Positions 25,501 to 39,197 of a DNA stretch of 64,000 bases are shown one piece after another. The stretch's first letter is position 1. The number at the start of each line of letters is the position of its first letter. The translations under genes were made by a program, and so were the position numbers. Source of the DNA: Odiellus spinosus (Eukaryota > Arthropoda > Arachnida > Opiliones > Phalangiidae); assembly GCA_963920705.1 (NCBI GenBank), contig OY987230.1:15649320-15713319 (forward strand), given 5' to 3'. The notes below the pieces were generated by a model. The model saw only the letters and a list, made by a program, of their open reading frames with translations. It ran no database searches and was not told the DNA's origin.

Positions 25501-28500
25501 GCTGTCAAATGTTTTCTTTTCCCCAAGGGTCTATGGATTTTAGCTGTTAAAAACATATATTATTGGACCTATTATCATATATTTTTGGGATTCCTTTTAT
25601 ATTATAATTGAGAATTTTAGAAACTTTTTCATTTTTGTGCCTTTTGAGATGTTTTTCGGATCAGAATTTTTAAAATAGGGAGCAAATAGGAACCAATTTA
25701 AGAAGAAATGAGACCTTTAATTTTCACAAAATGACTTATAAAGTAGGTTTTTTTTTTTTGTAAAAGCATTTTATCACAAATCTGACTTTAATTTTATCAC
25801 ATTTTTTCGTGATATTATATCATACTGACTTAGTCAGTTTTTCGACTTCGCATATTTGGGTTCAATATTATAGGACGACAGTACTTTTAACCAAATTTAC
25901 TAGAAATATGGTGATTTAGGTACCAAAAATCACGATTTTATGGAGATTTAGGGACCAAATCATGATTTTATGGTGGTTTAGGGACCTCAAAAAAGTAGGG
26001 GGTTTTAGGTATTTTAGGGACCTGTTGGGAGCCATGTGATTTTTTTTTTGTTTGATTTTTTTGGTCCTTTTTGAGCCCTTTGTATGATTTTATTGAACCC
26101 TTCGTTTGAGATACTAAACATTGAATTGAAACTAACATTTTTAATAATCGAAACTTTAAAATTTGAGTTAATGATCGAAACTATTAAATTCAAGTTAAAT
26201 AATTAAAAATATAAAAATTTAATTAAAGCAATTAAACAATAAAACCTATAAAGTTCCACTTGGTTTCCGATTTGGTAAAGAATATTACCAAAAGCCGATG
26301 AAACCCTCCTTTGAAGTCTACTACTCTAATGGTCCATATAGCGCTCCTCTCTGTATGGGTAAAATTCCCAATTTTACGAGATCGGAGGGGTCCTACTTCA
26401 TACCCCCCTGTCAAAGGAAAATTGGAAATTCTCTCTCTCCACAAACGACGACGTTTTTTTGACGAACTCCGAGGCTGCTAGAGATATTCGCTGGACGAAC
26501 TCCCGCTCCAAAAATATGTACCGATAGGAGGCGTACGAATCGCGCTTTTTGAAACTAACCCATACAGAGAGGGGTAGACAAGACCCGGGAGTAATAGACT
26601 TCAAAGGAGGGTTTCATCGGCTTCTGATATTAAAAAAAAAAAAAAAAAATACTTACTCTGAAAGACATTTCTAAATTTTCTCCACCCCAAATATCCATTC
26701 CTTCGTCGTAAGTACCCATCTCTTCGAAATACTTCCGGTCTATTGAAAAGAGACCTCCAGCCATAACGGGAGATCTGAAAAATCGAGATTATAGATTGAA
26801 GAAAATAAAATATCGCAATAATAATTAAAATATCCAAAAGAATAATATCAGAAAGAGATAATAGTAGAAGGCTGACACTATAATCTAGGCAACTAACGTC
26901 AGCTTTCAATTAACCTATTCACAAATAATTTAATTATTTATTTTCTTAATTTGAAGATTTTTATGTTTAATTATCAATGTTATTAAAAATTAGATTTAGT
27001 TGCGGAAAGAGGCCAGTAATGTAAGTAAAGAAACAGGTTTTGCAGGCTCCGACGCAAATCACATTACCACGTCCCTCGAAATATGGGTTTAATTCTCTAG
27101 AGTGCGACCATTTAAATCAATATTATGGTAATATATATCTTCATTTTGTCCCAACCTTGAAAAATTGCAACATTTCCACCGAAACAGGTTCTTTTTAACG
27201 GCTTTTTTTGTTGGATACAAGGTTGGGAAAAGTATAAATAATTCTATACTTTGTCCTAGCCTTCAAAAAAGGCAACATTATCCACTAAAACAGGTTCTTT
27301 TTAACGCCTTTACAAGATTGGGAAAAGTACAGATAATCATATACTATGTCCCAGCCGAGTCCCAGCCTTGAAAAAAGCACTTAAACAGGTTATTTTTTTC
27401 TGGAAATTCAGGCCTAGATTTTGAACAGTCAGGATAATAATATAACCAACCTCGAAAAAAGGTATCTTCCTTAAAAACGGGTTCTATTTAAAGGTTTCAA
27501 GGTTGGCAAAATTATAGAAAATCATATACTTTGTACCAGCCTTGAAAATAGGCAACATCTTCAATAGAAACTGATGCTTTTTAAAGGCTCTTTCCTCCGT
27601 TTCCAAGGTTTTTTTCATATAGACATATTGGCTTCAAAGCCGACTAAACCGTGTCTACCTTCTCTTATCTCCTGGAAATATTGAAAATTTACTTGAAAGG
27701 TAGTGTGACGTCACCCTTCCTCCTTTTCAGCTCTTTTTCGCCGATTGGAAACCAGCGAAAGTGAAGTTCCCAGTTAAAAGAGCCCCAATGCAACTCGAAA
27801 CTTTTAATATATGCGAAGGTTTCGTCGTGAATTATATCGATTACTGGGCAAACTACCCGCGTCCTGAATAATAAAGAAAAATAATTATGAGTTAATTACA
27901 ACAAGCGACTTTCTACTAATTTTTTATCTTAAAAAAATCGGCTTTATTCCAATCGTTATGCAATATATACTAAAATTAGGCCTAAGCTAGAAATAAATTT
28001 TTATCTTACTCTGAAAGTTTTTCCGTTTACTTTCTCAATTTCCCTGATATTTCAATATTATTTTCATCTATTTTACCATATATTTGGTAATTTCCTAACT
28101 TCTGGCCTATTTTTCCATTTCACTGAAATTTTTCCCCATTCTCCCTGACTGTCATTAAGAAACATTTTCAGTTTCCTGAACAAAAAATTATAATTTGGAA
28201 CATGAAAATTTGGTGCTATAAAATTAGAGAACAATCATTTATCAGAAGTAAATAAAATATATCATATGAAGTTTGCAATTCCAGGGCCTCGGATACCGAG
28301 AATTTCCAAGGTTATTCACCACATAATGGAGTCTTAAAGGCTAGTCAGTAGCGGCGGACGGTTCTTATTTTGGGGGGGGACATTTTTCGTTAAAGAACTT
28401 GGAAACAAGTTGCTCAAGACCAATATACCTGATACCACGCTGAGTGAAGAGTATTGTTAGAAATTAAAAACGTCACCTAGTTTATGAATTGAAGAATTAT

Positions 28501-31500
28501 GTGCCTTTTTTTTCTTGCTAAAGTTCAGCCTGGTAAGGTATTGTAAGATAACTCCAAACAGGTTGAGATTATAGACTGATTTGTCTTATAATTCATTGAA
28601 TTCAATTATATTCTGAGATTAATCAGAGTATTGACTGAACAATTTGGGGAGGGATACGTATATTGGTTGTCCCCACCTGGTTTAATTGAGGGGGGACAAT
28701 GTCCCCATGTCCCCACCCGTTCCGCCGCCACTGAGGCTAGTTCAACAATAACTTGCCTATTTTGAGCGATTCTGGCTAGTAATGGTTCCAGCCATCCTTT
28801 GGAACATTCGCAATGAGCATCCAGGAAGGTTAGTACTTGTCCGGAGGCTCGCTTCCATCCTAACAGTCGAGCTCGAATGAGACCAGTCCGATTTGGTGAA
28901 CGAACCACTATGACTGGTACTGGTAATAATTTAACATAATTTTCTAAAGTTTTCTTGAGAAATTCTGAAAAACAAAATCATTGAACCGATTCGTTAATTT
29001 TAAACATTGAACAACACGTCATGTGTAAATCCTAAAATACTATTCACTGATAAATATGAAAGTGCTAGGTCAGATTTTGGTCATAAAATCCAGATTAGGA
29101 CCTGTCTATTAAAAGAGGCGAGATTTTCCAAACTTTAAAGCATACAATATGCCCCAGTACACGACAATGTTAAAATTATTTACGTGTTTCATTTAAATTA
29201 AGGTCCAAGATTTTTAAGCGCATTAAGTTACAATAGGCAGAGCCTGTTCAGACTCAATGATGGTCATTGTATGGTTGCGAACTCGTACAAATGTCGCCCA
29301 AGTGTACTTGAACCCCTGAAAAAAATGCTCGTTTAGAGAAAACTGCTAAAAAATACAAATAAGGTACGTATTTGAAGAATTTTTCGTAAAATTACTATCA
29401 ATTTTATTTACAAAAACAACTTAGGAACAAGTACAAATTAGTTTGTAATTAACGATGGAACACACCACGAATTATCTCATCCAAGTGTTCCGGATGGCAA
29501 CTTTGACAAAGAACGTACTGGCCGGGGCAAGCCGCGCACATATAACTAGTCTCTTTCCTTATCCCGTTCTTATAACACCTACGACAACGTCTTCTAGGTC
29601 GCGGTTTCTCTTCGGAAATAAGAATTAAGGCGTGTATTAAATAGTCTTCGCTAAAACTGTTGTCGACGCTCTCAATGGACATGACTTCTTGGGGAGATAA
29701 CGCTATCGGTTCCATTAGACCATCCTGACTCGTGGCATCGTCATTGTTCACGTAGGGAGCCAATTGGGTCGCACACTCGCTCGCGTCTTCGTTAACATTC
29801 GGTATCGACGTTAAAGCTTCGGTTAAAATAGATTCAACCAGATCGTGGCGGAACTCTAACAAAGTTTTGTCGTCGCATTGGTTGTGTCTCAAACTGAGGA
29901 CGTAAGCCGTGTTAACGGTCAAATTAATGACGTCAACGATAGCCCGTGATCGCCAATTTTGTCTGGACCAATTAAGACACCGGTTTGGGAAATCGACATT
30001 GGTCAGAAAAACGTTATTAGAACCGTCTAACTCTTCCATAGCGTCTCGAGTTTTTACTAAATTAACCAATAAAAGTTCTCTCTGTTGCCCGGACGATGAC
30101 CCGTCACCCAAAGCTACCCGTTTTACTTCAATGTCGATAAACTTCCAATTAGAATTCATTCTCTCGTTAGGACCGCTTCTTTCTTTGGCATCGTCTTTAG
30201 AAACGACGGCCAATTCCATGCCAACGTAAACGTCGGTTCTGTTGAATAGTTTACCGAATCCACAAGCTTTCTTCAACAGTTCCAAGAGTATGTCGACGCT
30301 CTTGGGTCTCTCGGATTCTTTTTTTAGTATTATCTTCAATATCAGCCCGTCGGGTTCGGCTAAAACGTACACGAACCCTTCCACCTTCTTCCTTGTCGGG
30401 TCGAAGTAACGCCTGATACCGACTTTACCCCTCCAGGAAGCACTACCGTAACCAATCTTCGAATGGCAGAACTCCTCTAATGACCCATTGACGGCTTCCA
30501 CAAAGGCCTTGCAATAATCTTCGTCCGATGGTAAGGATTTGATGAAGTCATCGATACTCATATTATCTCGCCAAAAGTCGGAGCAAAAATGGGTCCTCTC
30601 CTTCCTCCAATACTGGACTATTTCGGGCAATTTGACTGACGCCATTTGCAGCAACAACGCCAAGTAGATTTTGGGGTCTTTGGTCGATCCGCTGTAACGG
30701 TCCCAATCACCTTTGCATTCCATCATCTCGTAGAACGTTTCCGTGAAAAAAAGCGAAACCCAGTCCTTGGGTGTCGAATTGACGGATAAGTCATTGTCCG
30801 TTTGATTCCGATGAGATGGGTCATCGTGAAATAGGAATGTGTTGTAAATGTCATTATTGGAGAATTCCGTATCTCCTCCATTTTTGAGTTGAGAAGATAT
30901 TTCTTCGGCGGTTCGAGTGTTATTCAACTTCAACTTCTTAGCGTGTTGGGCGGAAACATTACTGCGACCATCTAGAATAAGAAATAAAAGTTTGGTTTTT
31001 TTTTTTTTTATTTTTGGAACCAAAAAAATATAGACCTCAATTTTTAAACTGGGGCTCCCTTTATTTAGTTCTAAGCAAACATATCATAGAGATTACGGGT
31101 AGGGTAGCTTTTTAAATGGAAATGGAATACACTATCTATAATTCTTATATACTTATATTATTATAAACTAGGGCTAAGAAAATTTCCCAACCCTCTTTAC
31201 AGCTTTTTCACTGACATTTTAAAAAAGCATACCGCTAGAAACCAATGCAAATTATACCGTATAATCATTCAGTATAATTAGTCCATGCTGAATTCAAAAA
31301 TTGTTCCTAGACGTACTGAAGCGTATAAATAACGTATGCACCGACTGAAGTGAGCCATAATCTAATACTGGATCTAATATAATACGGAGACAGCAAGTGG
31401 AAAGAAACAATATCTAGCGTCATGTATCCCCCCTAAAATGGAGGAGCGTTTGTACCATAAATCTAAAAAGGAGAACCAGTCAAATAATATCGGGAAAAAA

Positions 31501-34500
31501 TGGTGTGTCTTCCTTAATTTTTCTTTTTTTAATTTTAATTTCCTAATTAAACAGCAACTTTTACTGAATGATCCCTAAATTACTTTATAAATAAAATTCC
31601 AACAAAGTTGAATTCCCAGAATTACAAATTAAGACTATGAAATCATATCGGCCTTTGATTTTAAGTTTATTAGCAGTGCTACAGCTTCATTCGACTCCAA
31701 ATTAATGCGAATTGATATTTAGGTAACTCGATACATTTCCTTTGAGCTTCCCCACTGCCTGCACGAGTTAGACACCCAAATTTCCCAAAGGGGTCATTAA
31801 CGCAGTACTGGTATTACAAAATGTTGGGGGCTAATTTTAAGGAGTTTATAAGACTATTTCACACGACACTCGTATATATGCTTCAAGTTATCATACTTAT
31901 AAGGTATGTGTTCCAAAAGACACGAGTGCCCTTAAGTAAAATTTACTTTATCAATGCCCCCTCGGGAGTTGTCTATGCCCACTTTACTGAAATACCGTAG
32001 CTACGGGCCCGATCCTGTCGCATTTACAGGTATTGCCGCCTCCCAACAGGGGGAACGTACGATGAGGTTCTGCTATCAATAAATCGATCACTAGAGGCTC
32101 TGATGTCGATATAAATGCGACTGCACAGGGTTTTACCATATTTTACGCTCGGGGGCTAAAGAACTTCGTGTTAAAAACGTTCCTAGACGGAGGATAAAAT
32201 TCGTTGAAAGGGCTTAACAAAACTACTCCCAAATCCCGTCAAAACGCCACTACGATACTGGCTTTCCCTTTATTGCAGAGCTGCCAGATGACTTTCTCTC
32301 AGCACCAATTACTAGTTCACAAGCGATTGGCCTGTCGGAACGCAACGGCGCAACATAATACGCCCAACTTAAATTTATAAAACAATAGATTCCGCCTTTA
32401 TCGTTAAGTTTGATTAAGATCAAGACTGCGTGTTTAATCCTATTTGGACCACCCTGAACAAATATAAGAGGGGTAAAAATTCTTACTTTGACGCTCGTTA
32501 GGAAAAGAAGCGGCTTTAATCATTTCCCGCGAAGTGGAAGAACTTGAAGCGCCGGCGCTAACGTCTCCTCCCCTTCCGTGGATCGAAGTCGTATCTTCCA
32601 CCATCAGCAGTTCCTTCAAGTTCTTGATTTGGACACGCGGAGAAAGCGAAATAGAGCCGTTAGACTCGAATCTGTCCCTATGCCGAGATCTTTTCATCGT
32701 TTTTACAGCTTGGTTTCTATATCAATAGGAATCGCCTATAATTTAAGCCTATTTAGTTCCGTAATCGGTACAGATAACTGTGGCGACTTGAGAAAGGAAG
32801 AAGGATCTGTTCGCGTCGCGTAGACTTCGAACTATGACTAGAAACCCGCCCGAAGGGTAGATTAGCGTGACGCACTCTGCCTTAGTCGTCGTGACTCGAA
32901 AATTCTGGTTCAGCGCATGACGTGTATATTGGGGATGGGTGGTAAAGAGGGGGGCGCGAAACTAGTGGGATAAAAACACGACCTCCGAGCGTTCGCTCGT
33001 TTACCCCGAGACGTGGTTTCAAATATTCGCGTCAAGGGAAGCGTATCGATTTTTAGGGTATTTGCTGAGACGCGGCCGCGCCAAATGTCGTAGAGGCGTA
33101 GAGGTTTCGAGAGAAGTACTAGTAAAACATTTTGACCAAGGTTTTATCTTACTTCTATCGCTAGCGTCATCCACCAATATTATTTCTCGTAATAATGGTC
33201 GAGGTGATCTCAATATGACGCTGTGAACTGTACGCAGTAAAGTAGACCACGCTTCGTTGTGAAAGACAATGATGACGCTCGTATCGGGTAACTCCGTGTT
33301 GGGAGGGTAACTCAATTCACGACATCTTCAATGATAAAAATAAAAAACATTTCTAAGTTAAAATTAAACTGATAGATTTCAGATAAAGGGGACAGATAGT
33401 GGAGTTAAAAAAATAGGCCTAAATAACGTTTGTTTTTTTTCTTTTTTTTTTTACGTGAAATAGTAAAGAGAACGAAAAGTAGACGTAAATCTACTTCTGA
33501 ACTCTGACAACTGCCGCGGAACGAGTTCGTTCACCTTATTTGAGGCAAAGTTACAATGTTAGAGCCCCTCCCTATTCGTGGGTACCCTTAGAAAATAGTT
33601 GTATGCTAGATGATTGATTTGTACCTGTGACGTAGACTACTTTATTTATATTGGTAATGTTGGCCTGAAGTTATTTTCTTCGCATTCTACCAAGGCTTAC
33701 TATCTTTCCCACTATGTTAATGTTTAAATTAAGAAAAAACTTTGTACACTAACTATGTAGTTTTCGAGATTATTTTGTGCATTTTTGTCCATGTAATTAT
33801 ATTACCAAATAGCTAATAGAACCAAATGAGATCTATGTCATCACTATCTATCATTATCATATTATCCTAGTTAGCTAACTTCGTGGCGTCATATTTCAAA
33901 ATAGAAGGTGCGTCAAAATCCTTAGAAATCTTTCATTTATGTGAAGAATTTTTTAGTATTTTGACCGTCGATTTGACCCACGCAAAGTGGAAAAATTTAG
34001 AAAACTATTATAAATAGGTTATTTTATGGACCAATTACGATTTTAGTGATAGGGACCTCTAAATAAAATAGTCACTTTTAGATGATTTTGGAAACTTGTT
34101 TAAACAACAACTGTAGCGTACGATTCTCAAATTTGGTTTTAACCGTGAGGCCTGTTCTGATTGGTTCTGTAAATCTAGAAAAGAACCACTCATCCCTGAA
34201 CCACACGTGACACGATAGAAAGAATAATGAACATAAATTCATGATACAAGTAAATATGGGAGTGGGATAAAGTTTTAAACACGTCAACGAAAAGGACTGT
34301 CTCAAATACAAATAATTAACACGGCTTTAATCTAATAAACTGGAAAAGTCTTCTCTGTCTTTTTTTGTTTGTTTTTTTCACCCTCTCTTTAAACTTGGCG
34401 TGTCACCCTCTCTTTAAAAATCGAATAACACTTACTTTTCCTTGCGCACGTCTAGGAGAGAGCGATTGACGGAAATCCGGTCGCTGGCCAAAATGTTGAA

Positions 34501-35216
34501 TCGATTTATGGTGAACAGGGCTTTCATTTTGTTGCTTTCGTGAGGACCAACGTGGACTGGCTGACCCTTCTCGCCGGCATTTGGCAAAGGCGAATAATTG
34601 TTTCTATCCAATATTTCTAGGAAATTTAAAAAACAAGCAGAAATGTAAATGATATTGGCATATTTTTAACCAAATATTAAAGGAGCACGCGAATATAAAA
34701 CGCAATTTTTATCATTGTTATCAAAATTAAGTCTATCACCTTAGCTAAAATCATTTAATTTGAATTTTTATCTACATAAAAATTGTTGGTTGATACCAAA
34801 AAATATTTACAACTTGAAGAAAGTATAATTTAAGCAACCCACATATTTTTTATATTTTAATCTGAGCCTCACTAGCGATAAAAATAGTTTTGACAAACTC
34901 CATTAGTTAACTTTTTTATAAAATAACGTCAGAACCTTTAGAAACAGTTTTAAAGCTTACCCTGTGTCAAATTAGGTCCAGTTTCCCAGGGTAATTCGTT
35001 GCCTACATAATGTCCAACAATAACGTGAATTCCTTTTTTGTCAATGTATTCTTTTTGCCCTTTTGTTTTTCTTATCATACGCATGACGTCATCGTCCTCG
35101 GTGCTGACCGTTTTTTTGTGTCGAAATATAATGATGACCAACGTTAATAAAGGCAAAATAGTCAATAGGGCAGAGGTCAACCGTAAACGTCGACGGCAAA
35201 CGCGAAAACAAAACAT
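22554..35216 (-). CDS. GALNT: Polypeptide N-acetylgalactosaminyltransferase (GALNT family), 11 coding exons
   Basis: This Golgi type II membrane enzyme transfers GalNAc from UDP-GalNAc to Ser/Thr, the first step of mucin-type O-glycosylation. Exons, reading on the minus strand: 35216-34961, 34616-34436, 33325-33153, 28964-28757, 27863-27693, 26774-26657, 25478-25292, 24245-24103, 23140-23024, 22958-22818, 22724-22554. All phases join, giving 621 residues, normal for the family. Visible parts are a signal anchor at 13-31, GEKGQPV in the stem end, [18 protein letters not shown] and LVDDASD, the metal-binding DAH at 252-254, MAGGLF, WGGENLE from 359, VGHVFR with the metal-ligand His at 387, and a C-terminal ricin-type lectin domain (CLD at 535 and 577; QNW and QKW). 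The first lectin repeat is degenerate (CVN, no QxW). [18 protein letters not shown] resembles GALNT1/13, but the paralogue is not certain. Intron 4 is GC-AG; all others are GT-AG. A further upstream 5' UTR exon is possible. Confidence 0.95.
23351..23412. repeat. Short tandem repeat in GALNT intron 8
   Basis: Three imperfect copies of a unit of about 24 bp containing GGCTCAACGACC and CATTGA stand at the start of an 86-codon forward open frame. The frame is not recognised and is probably chance. Confidence 0.6.
23505..23843. mobile_element. Putative MITE, 339 bp, GALNT intron 8
   Basis: Both ends carry the 14-bp inverted repeat GACGAATTCGGAAT, and both are flanked by AATA (23501-23504 and 23844-23847), which would be a 4-bp target duplication. 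The interior is GC-richer than its surroundings, with CATAGCAACGGG and GCGCGCCATCTATTG, and has no transposase. The superfamily is not recognised. Confidence 0.6.
23860..24050. repeat. Degenerate tandem repeat of TCGATCATTTGAA words
   Basis: About six imperfect copies of a unit of 30-40 bp built round GATCATTTGAA and GATCAATT, within GALNT intron 8. The minus-strand 60-codon frame across it is repetitive and not a gene. Confidence 0.6.
24812..24971. repeat. 32-bp tandem repeat, 5 copies, GALNT intron 7
   Basis: Five nearly identical 32-bp units each begin CACAGTCGGTGTAAATAATG and end GAAATCGGAAGCG. The fourth unit has one change (GTGCAAAT). Both strands show short open frames built from this unit; none has gene-like features. 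Confidence 0.95.
25850..26040. repeat. Degenerate TTTAGGGACC-rich stretch in GALNT intron 6
   Basis: Repeated words ATTTAGGGACC, ATCATGATTTTATGG and GGTTTAGGGACC end at TGTTGGGAGCCATG. A similar stretch (ATGGACCAATTACGATTTTAG) occurs at 34026-34070 in intron 2. The GGGAGCC end is shared with other low-complexity insertions in the window. Confidence 0.45.
26281..26632. mobile_element. MITE with about 45-75-bp terminal inverted repeats, GALNT intron 6
   Basis: The left end (26284 onward) and the reverse complement of the right end (to 26631) share AAGCCGATGAAACCCTCCTT followed by TGAAGTCTA and ACTC, and further in CTCTCTGTATGGGT. The element is about 350 bp, has no coding capacity and lies only 25 bp from the splice donor of exon 6 (26657), separated by a run of A. 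Family unknown. Confidence 0.8.
27133..27612. repeat. Degenerate tandem repeat of about 110 bp, GALNT intron 5
   Basis: Four to five imperfect copies contain TTTGTCCCAACCTTGAAAAA, GGCAACATT, AACAGGTTCTTTTTAACGGC and CAAGGTTGGGAAAAGTA. The copies differ by many substitutions and indels, so this is an old array. No gene. Confidence 0.75.
28346..28733. mobile_element. hAT-like MITE with 8-bp target duplication, GALNT intron 4
   Basis: The 388-bp element starts CAGTAGCGGCGGACGG and ends CCGTTCCGCCGCCACTG, an imperfect terminal inverted repeat of the CAGTGGCGGC type common in hAT elements. It is flanked by a perfect 8-bp direct repeat AGGCTAGT (28338-28345 and 28734-28741), the target-site length of hAT insertions. 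There is no transposase inside. The insertion sits just 16 nt into intron 4 from the GC splice donor at 28756-28755. Confidence 0.92.
28965..29402. other. GALNT intron 3, distal part, no gene seen
   Basis: AT-rich intron sequence between GALNT exon 4 and the 3' end of the nested piggyBac-derived gene. No repeat or coding signal was recognised. Confidence 0.6.
29403..29408 (-). terminator. Poly(A) signal of the nested piggyBac-derived gene
   Basis: AATAAA on the minus strand, 41 nt beyond the stop codon at 29449-29451. Position and sequence fit a short 3' UTR for the nested gene. Confidence 0.6.
29449..32697 (-). CDS. piggyBac transposase-derived protein, two exons, nested in GALNT intron 3
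   Basis: Exon 1 (32697-32487) ends CAAA|GTAAGA and exon 2 (30971-29449) begins after TTCTAG. Phases 1 and 2 join to give 577 residues with no internal stop, the usual length of a piggyBac transposase. The piggyBac (DDE_Tnp_1_7) fold is suggested by [15 protein letters not shown] (140-154), [20 protein letters not shown] (173-192), [10 protein letters not shown] (270-279), [19 protein letters not shown] (409-427) and a C-terminal cross-brace zinc finger, C533-C536-C549-C552-C559-C562-H563-H566. The family's DNxFTS aspartate appears replaced (DVYVGMEL, 317-324) and no GGVD aspartate is seen before NWRSR. I infer loss of transposition chemistry and possible domestication. The terminal repeats of a mobile copy were not found. 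It is transcribed on the same strand as GALNT and must have its own promoter. The start is the first ATG in an open frame with context AAACGATGA. Confidence 0.82.
30972..32486 (-). other. Intron of the nested piggyBac-derived gene
   Basis: A 1,515-bp GT-AG intron with TTTATTTCTTATTCTAG at the acceptor. The rest is AT-rich sequence in which I see no gene, repeat array or element ends. Confidence 0.7.
32698..33152 (-). promoter_or_regulatory. Probable promoter and 5' UTR region of the nested gene
   Basis: The sequence between GALNT exon 3 and the nested gene's ATG is GC- and CpG-richer than the rest of the intron (32820-33100, with CGCGAA, GACGTG and CGGCCGCG words). That fits a promoter, but no TATA box or start site is clear. 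Inference from position and composition only. Confidence 0.35.
33326..34435. other. GALNT intron 2, no gene seen
   Basis: AT-rich intron. The only local structure is a short direct duplication of CACCCTCTCTTTAAA at about 34379-34418 next to exon 2, and a stretch near 34026-34070 that resembles the repeat in intron 6. Confidence 0.6.
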
Positions 35217-37017
35217 TATTTTGCTTCATTTAGCCACGTTGAAAATTTTTTATGTCCACTCGTAATTTCTGATAAAATTAATCTCTAAAAAGTAAAATTA
35301 AAGAAAAATTAACAATAAGAATAAATTTAGTCTTAAAATACTATAATTAAAGGGAGGATAAAATTTATAAATTCGTCTGCTAGGGTACAAGACCCGTAAT
35401 ATGTATTATTTTCGTTATAAAACCATTTTAGCAGATGATCTTTCGATTTAGTTATAAATTTAAAATCAAAAGATGCTTGCATGGAAATGATTTCATTAAA
35501 TTGTCATTAATTTAAGAAGGATTAGACTCGACAAATATTGAATAAAACTTCTACATTTCATTTTACCTTTAAAATCCAAAATAATTAATTTTAACTTACA
35601 TTTAAACGCTGTTAATTGTATTTATGGTGAGTTAGATCAAGACGAAAACCCTAAGCCTTGTATCACGTAGTTAAATTTGACATTAGTTGATTGTAATTCC
35701 GTCTTTTTTAAATAATACACATTATTTTAAGCTCATTTTAAACCGGCTAGGCATAATGTCTATTTGGAATTATTTTTGGCACAAAACGCTTGGCTTGCTA
35801 AGTTAAAATAACCATAAAAATCTTGTAAATCCAGTTCTGTACCTACACGAATATTTTTTGGCAAGCGTGGTGCGAATTTACGGAGGTATGAAAACCCGAA
35901 TGGCCAGGAGAAACCTATTTCCCGCCCTATGACGTCACATCTTTGCGTAAAAATAAAAAAAACCGGACTCCCACCTTACTACCTTCACGCATAAAAAGAA
36001 CTTCAGTCATAGATTGCAAAGCTTACAAAGCTACACTTAACTATACCTCTAATAAGAATCTAAATATGAAATACAAAAGGATCCTACGTTAGTGTAGCTG
36101 TAATTTCAGACTAATTCTGAACTAGTTAGATTCAATTAGCGTATTCTAAAACCAGGCTCATATATTTTATAAACAAGAGTTATCAAGGACGTCTAATTTC
36201 GTACGTGTTGAATCCTTAAGCTGACTCTTCTTCTTAGTGTTTAATTCATTCGGAAATTGCATAAAGAATGAATTTTTGCCACCACCTTTATTAATGTTTT
36301 TAAGGACTAAACTATGACTGAACTAAAGCAATTCGACACAGACAGTGAACATTACCTGCGTACAGAAAACCGCCTAGGTTAAAAATCTTCGGTACAATTT
36401 TAAAGATACCAAATATACAATAAAACTCCATGGTTTAACCTCACTTTCAACTTAAACAGGTTTTTAACCACTCGTCCTTAGACGAAAACCAGGATTATCT
36501 TCCCAGTAGAATTTCGTAACGCCAAAGGCTCAGAAGAGCGTTTTTAGACTGCCATAGTTCAACACCCTCTATTATATACCATTTTTTTTTGGAAGTTTCA
36601 CACGTTGGAACCAGTTTCATATGATTAGGTTGTTTATTCTGCATACTAAAACGGTTCTGAAAATTGTAAGCCAAAAGCAAATAAGATAAGCACTACTGAA
36701 AATGAGAGATTAAAAGAGAATTAAGTTTGATAAAATGAATTTCAGCTTTTATATATCGTCATGACATAATTAAATACAATAAAAATTTTGGTTTTGTTTT
36801 TACATTTACAAGGAGACTGACATCTTCACGCACAAAATGTCTTAAATATACAAACTCTCGCACTAATAAAAATTTACTATTGATTAAAAACACGAACTTT
36901 TTTTAAATTTTTGATGAGATGATTTAACCCAGGCATTGTATCTTTGGTAATAATGGTCTTTATAATTACTGAAAAATGTCCCGGTTTAATGTTGTAGAGT
37001 TCTAATGCAAGGATAGT
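35217..37017. other. Intergenic region between GALNT and H2B
   Basis: No coding exon was recognised. It should contain the GALNT promoter and any upstream 5' UTR exon. A palindromic TGACGTCA (CRE-type) occurs at 35930-35937 in a locally GC-richer patch (35865-36000), a candidate for the GALNT promoter. ATTAAA on the minus strand about 40 nt after the H2B stop is a candidate poly(A) signal. No histone stem-loop follows H2B. Confidence 0.5.
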
Positions 37018-39159
<2,142 letters not shown>

Positions 39160-39177
39160 ACCTTACTCTTTTTGCCT

Positions 39178-39197
39178 GTAAATAAACTTTTATTTAC
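39178..39197 (+). terminator. H2A poly(A) signal within a small AT hairpin
   Basis: GTAAATAA and TTATTTAC form an 8-bp stem with an ACTT loop. The AATAAA poly(A) signal (39181-39186) lies within the hairpin, 22 nt after the stop codon. The hairpin is AT-only and does not match the histone stem-loop consensus. Confidence 0.6.

Noticed and set aside
28606-28756. Continuation of GALNT exon 4 past 28757 ([19 protein letters not shown])
   Set aside because: It runs into the hAT MITE and does not match the family, while the GC donor restores the expected RVVCPVID.
29909-30229. 106-codon plus-strand frame
   Set aside because: Antisense shadow of the piggyBac-derived exon.
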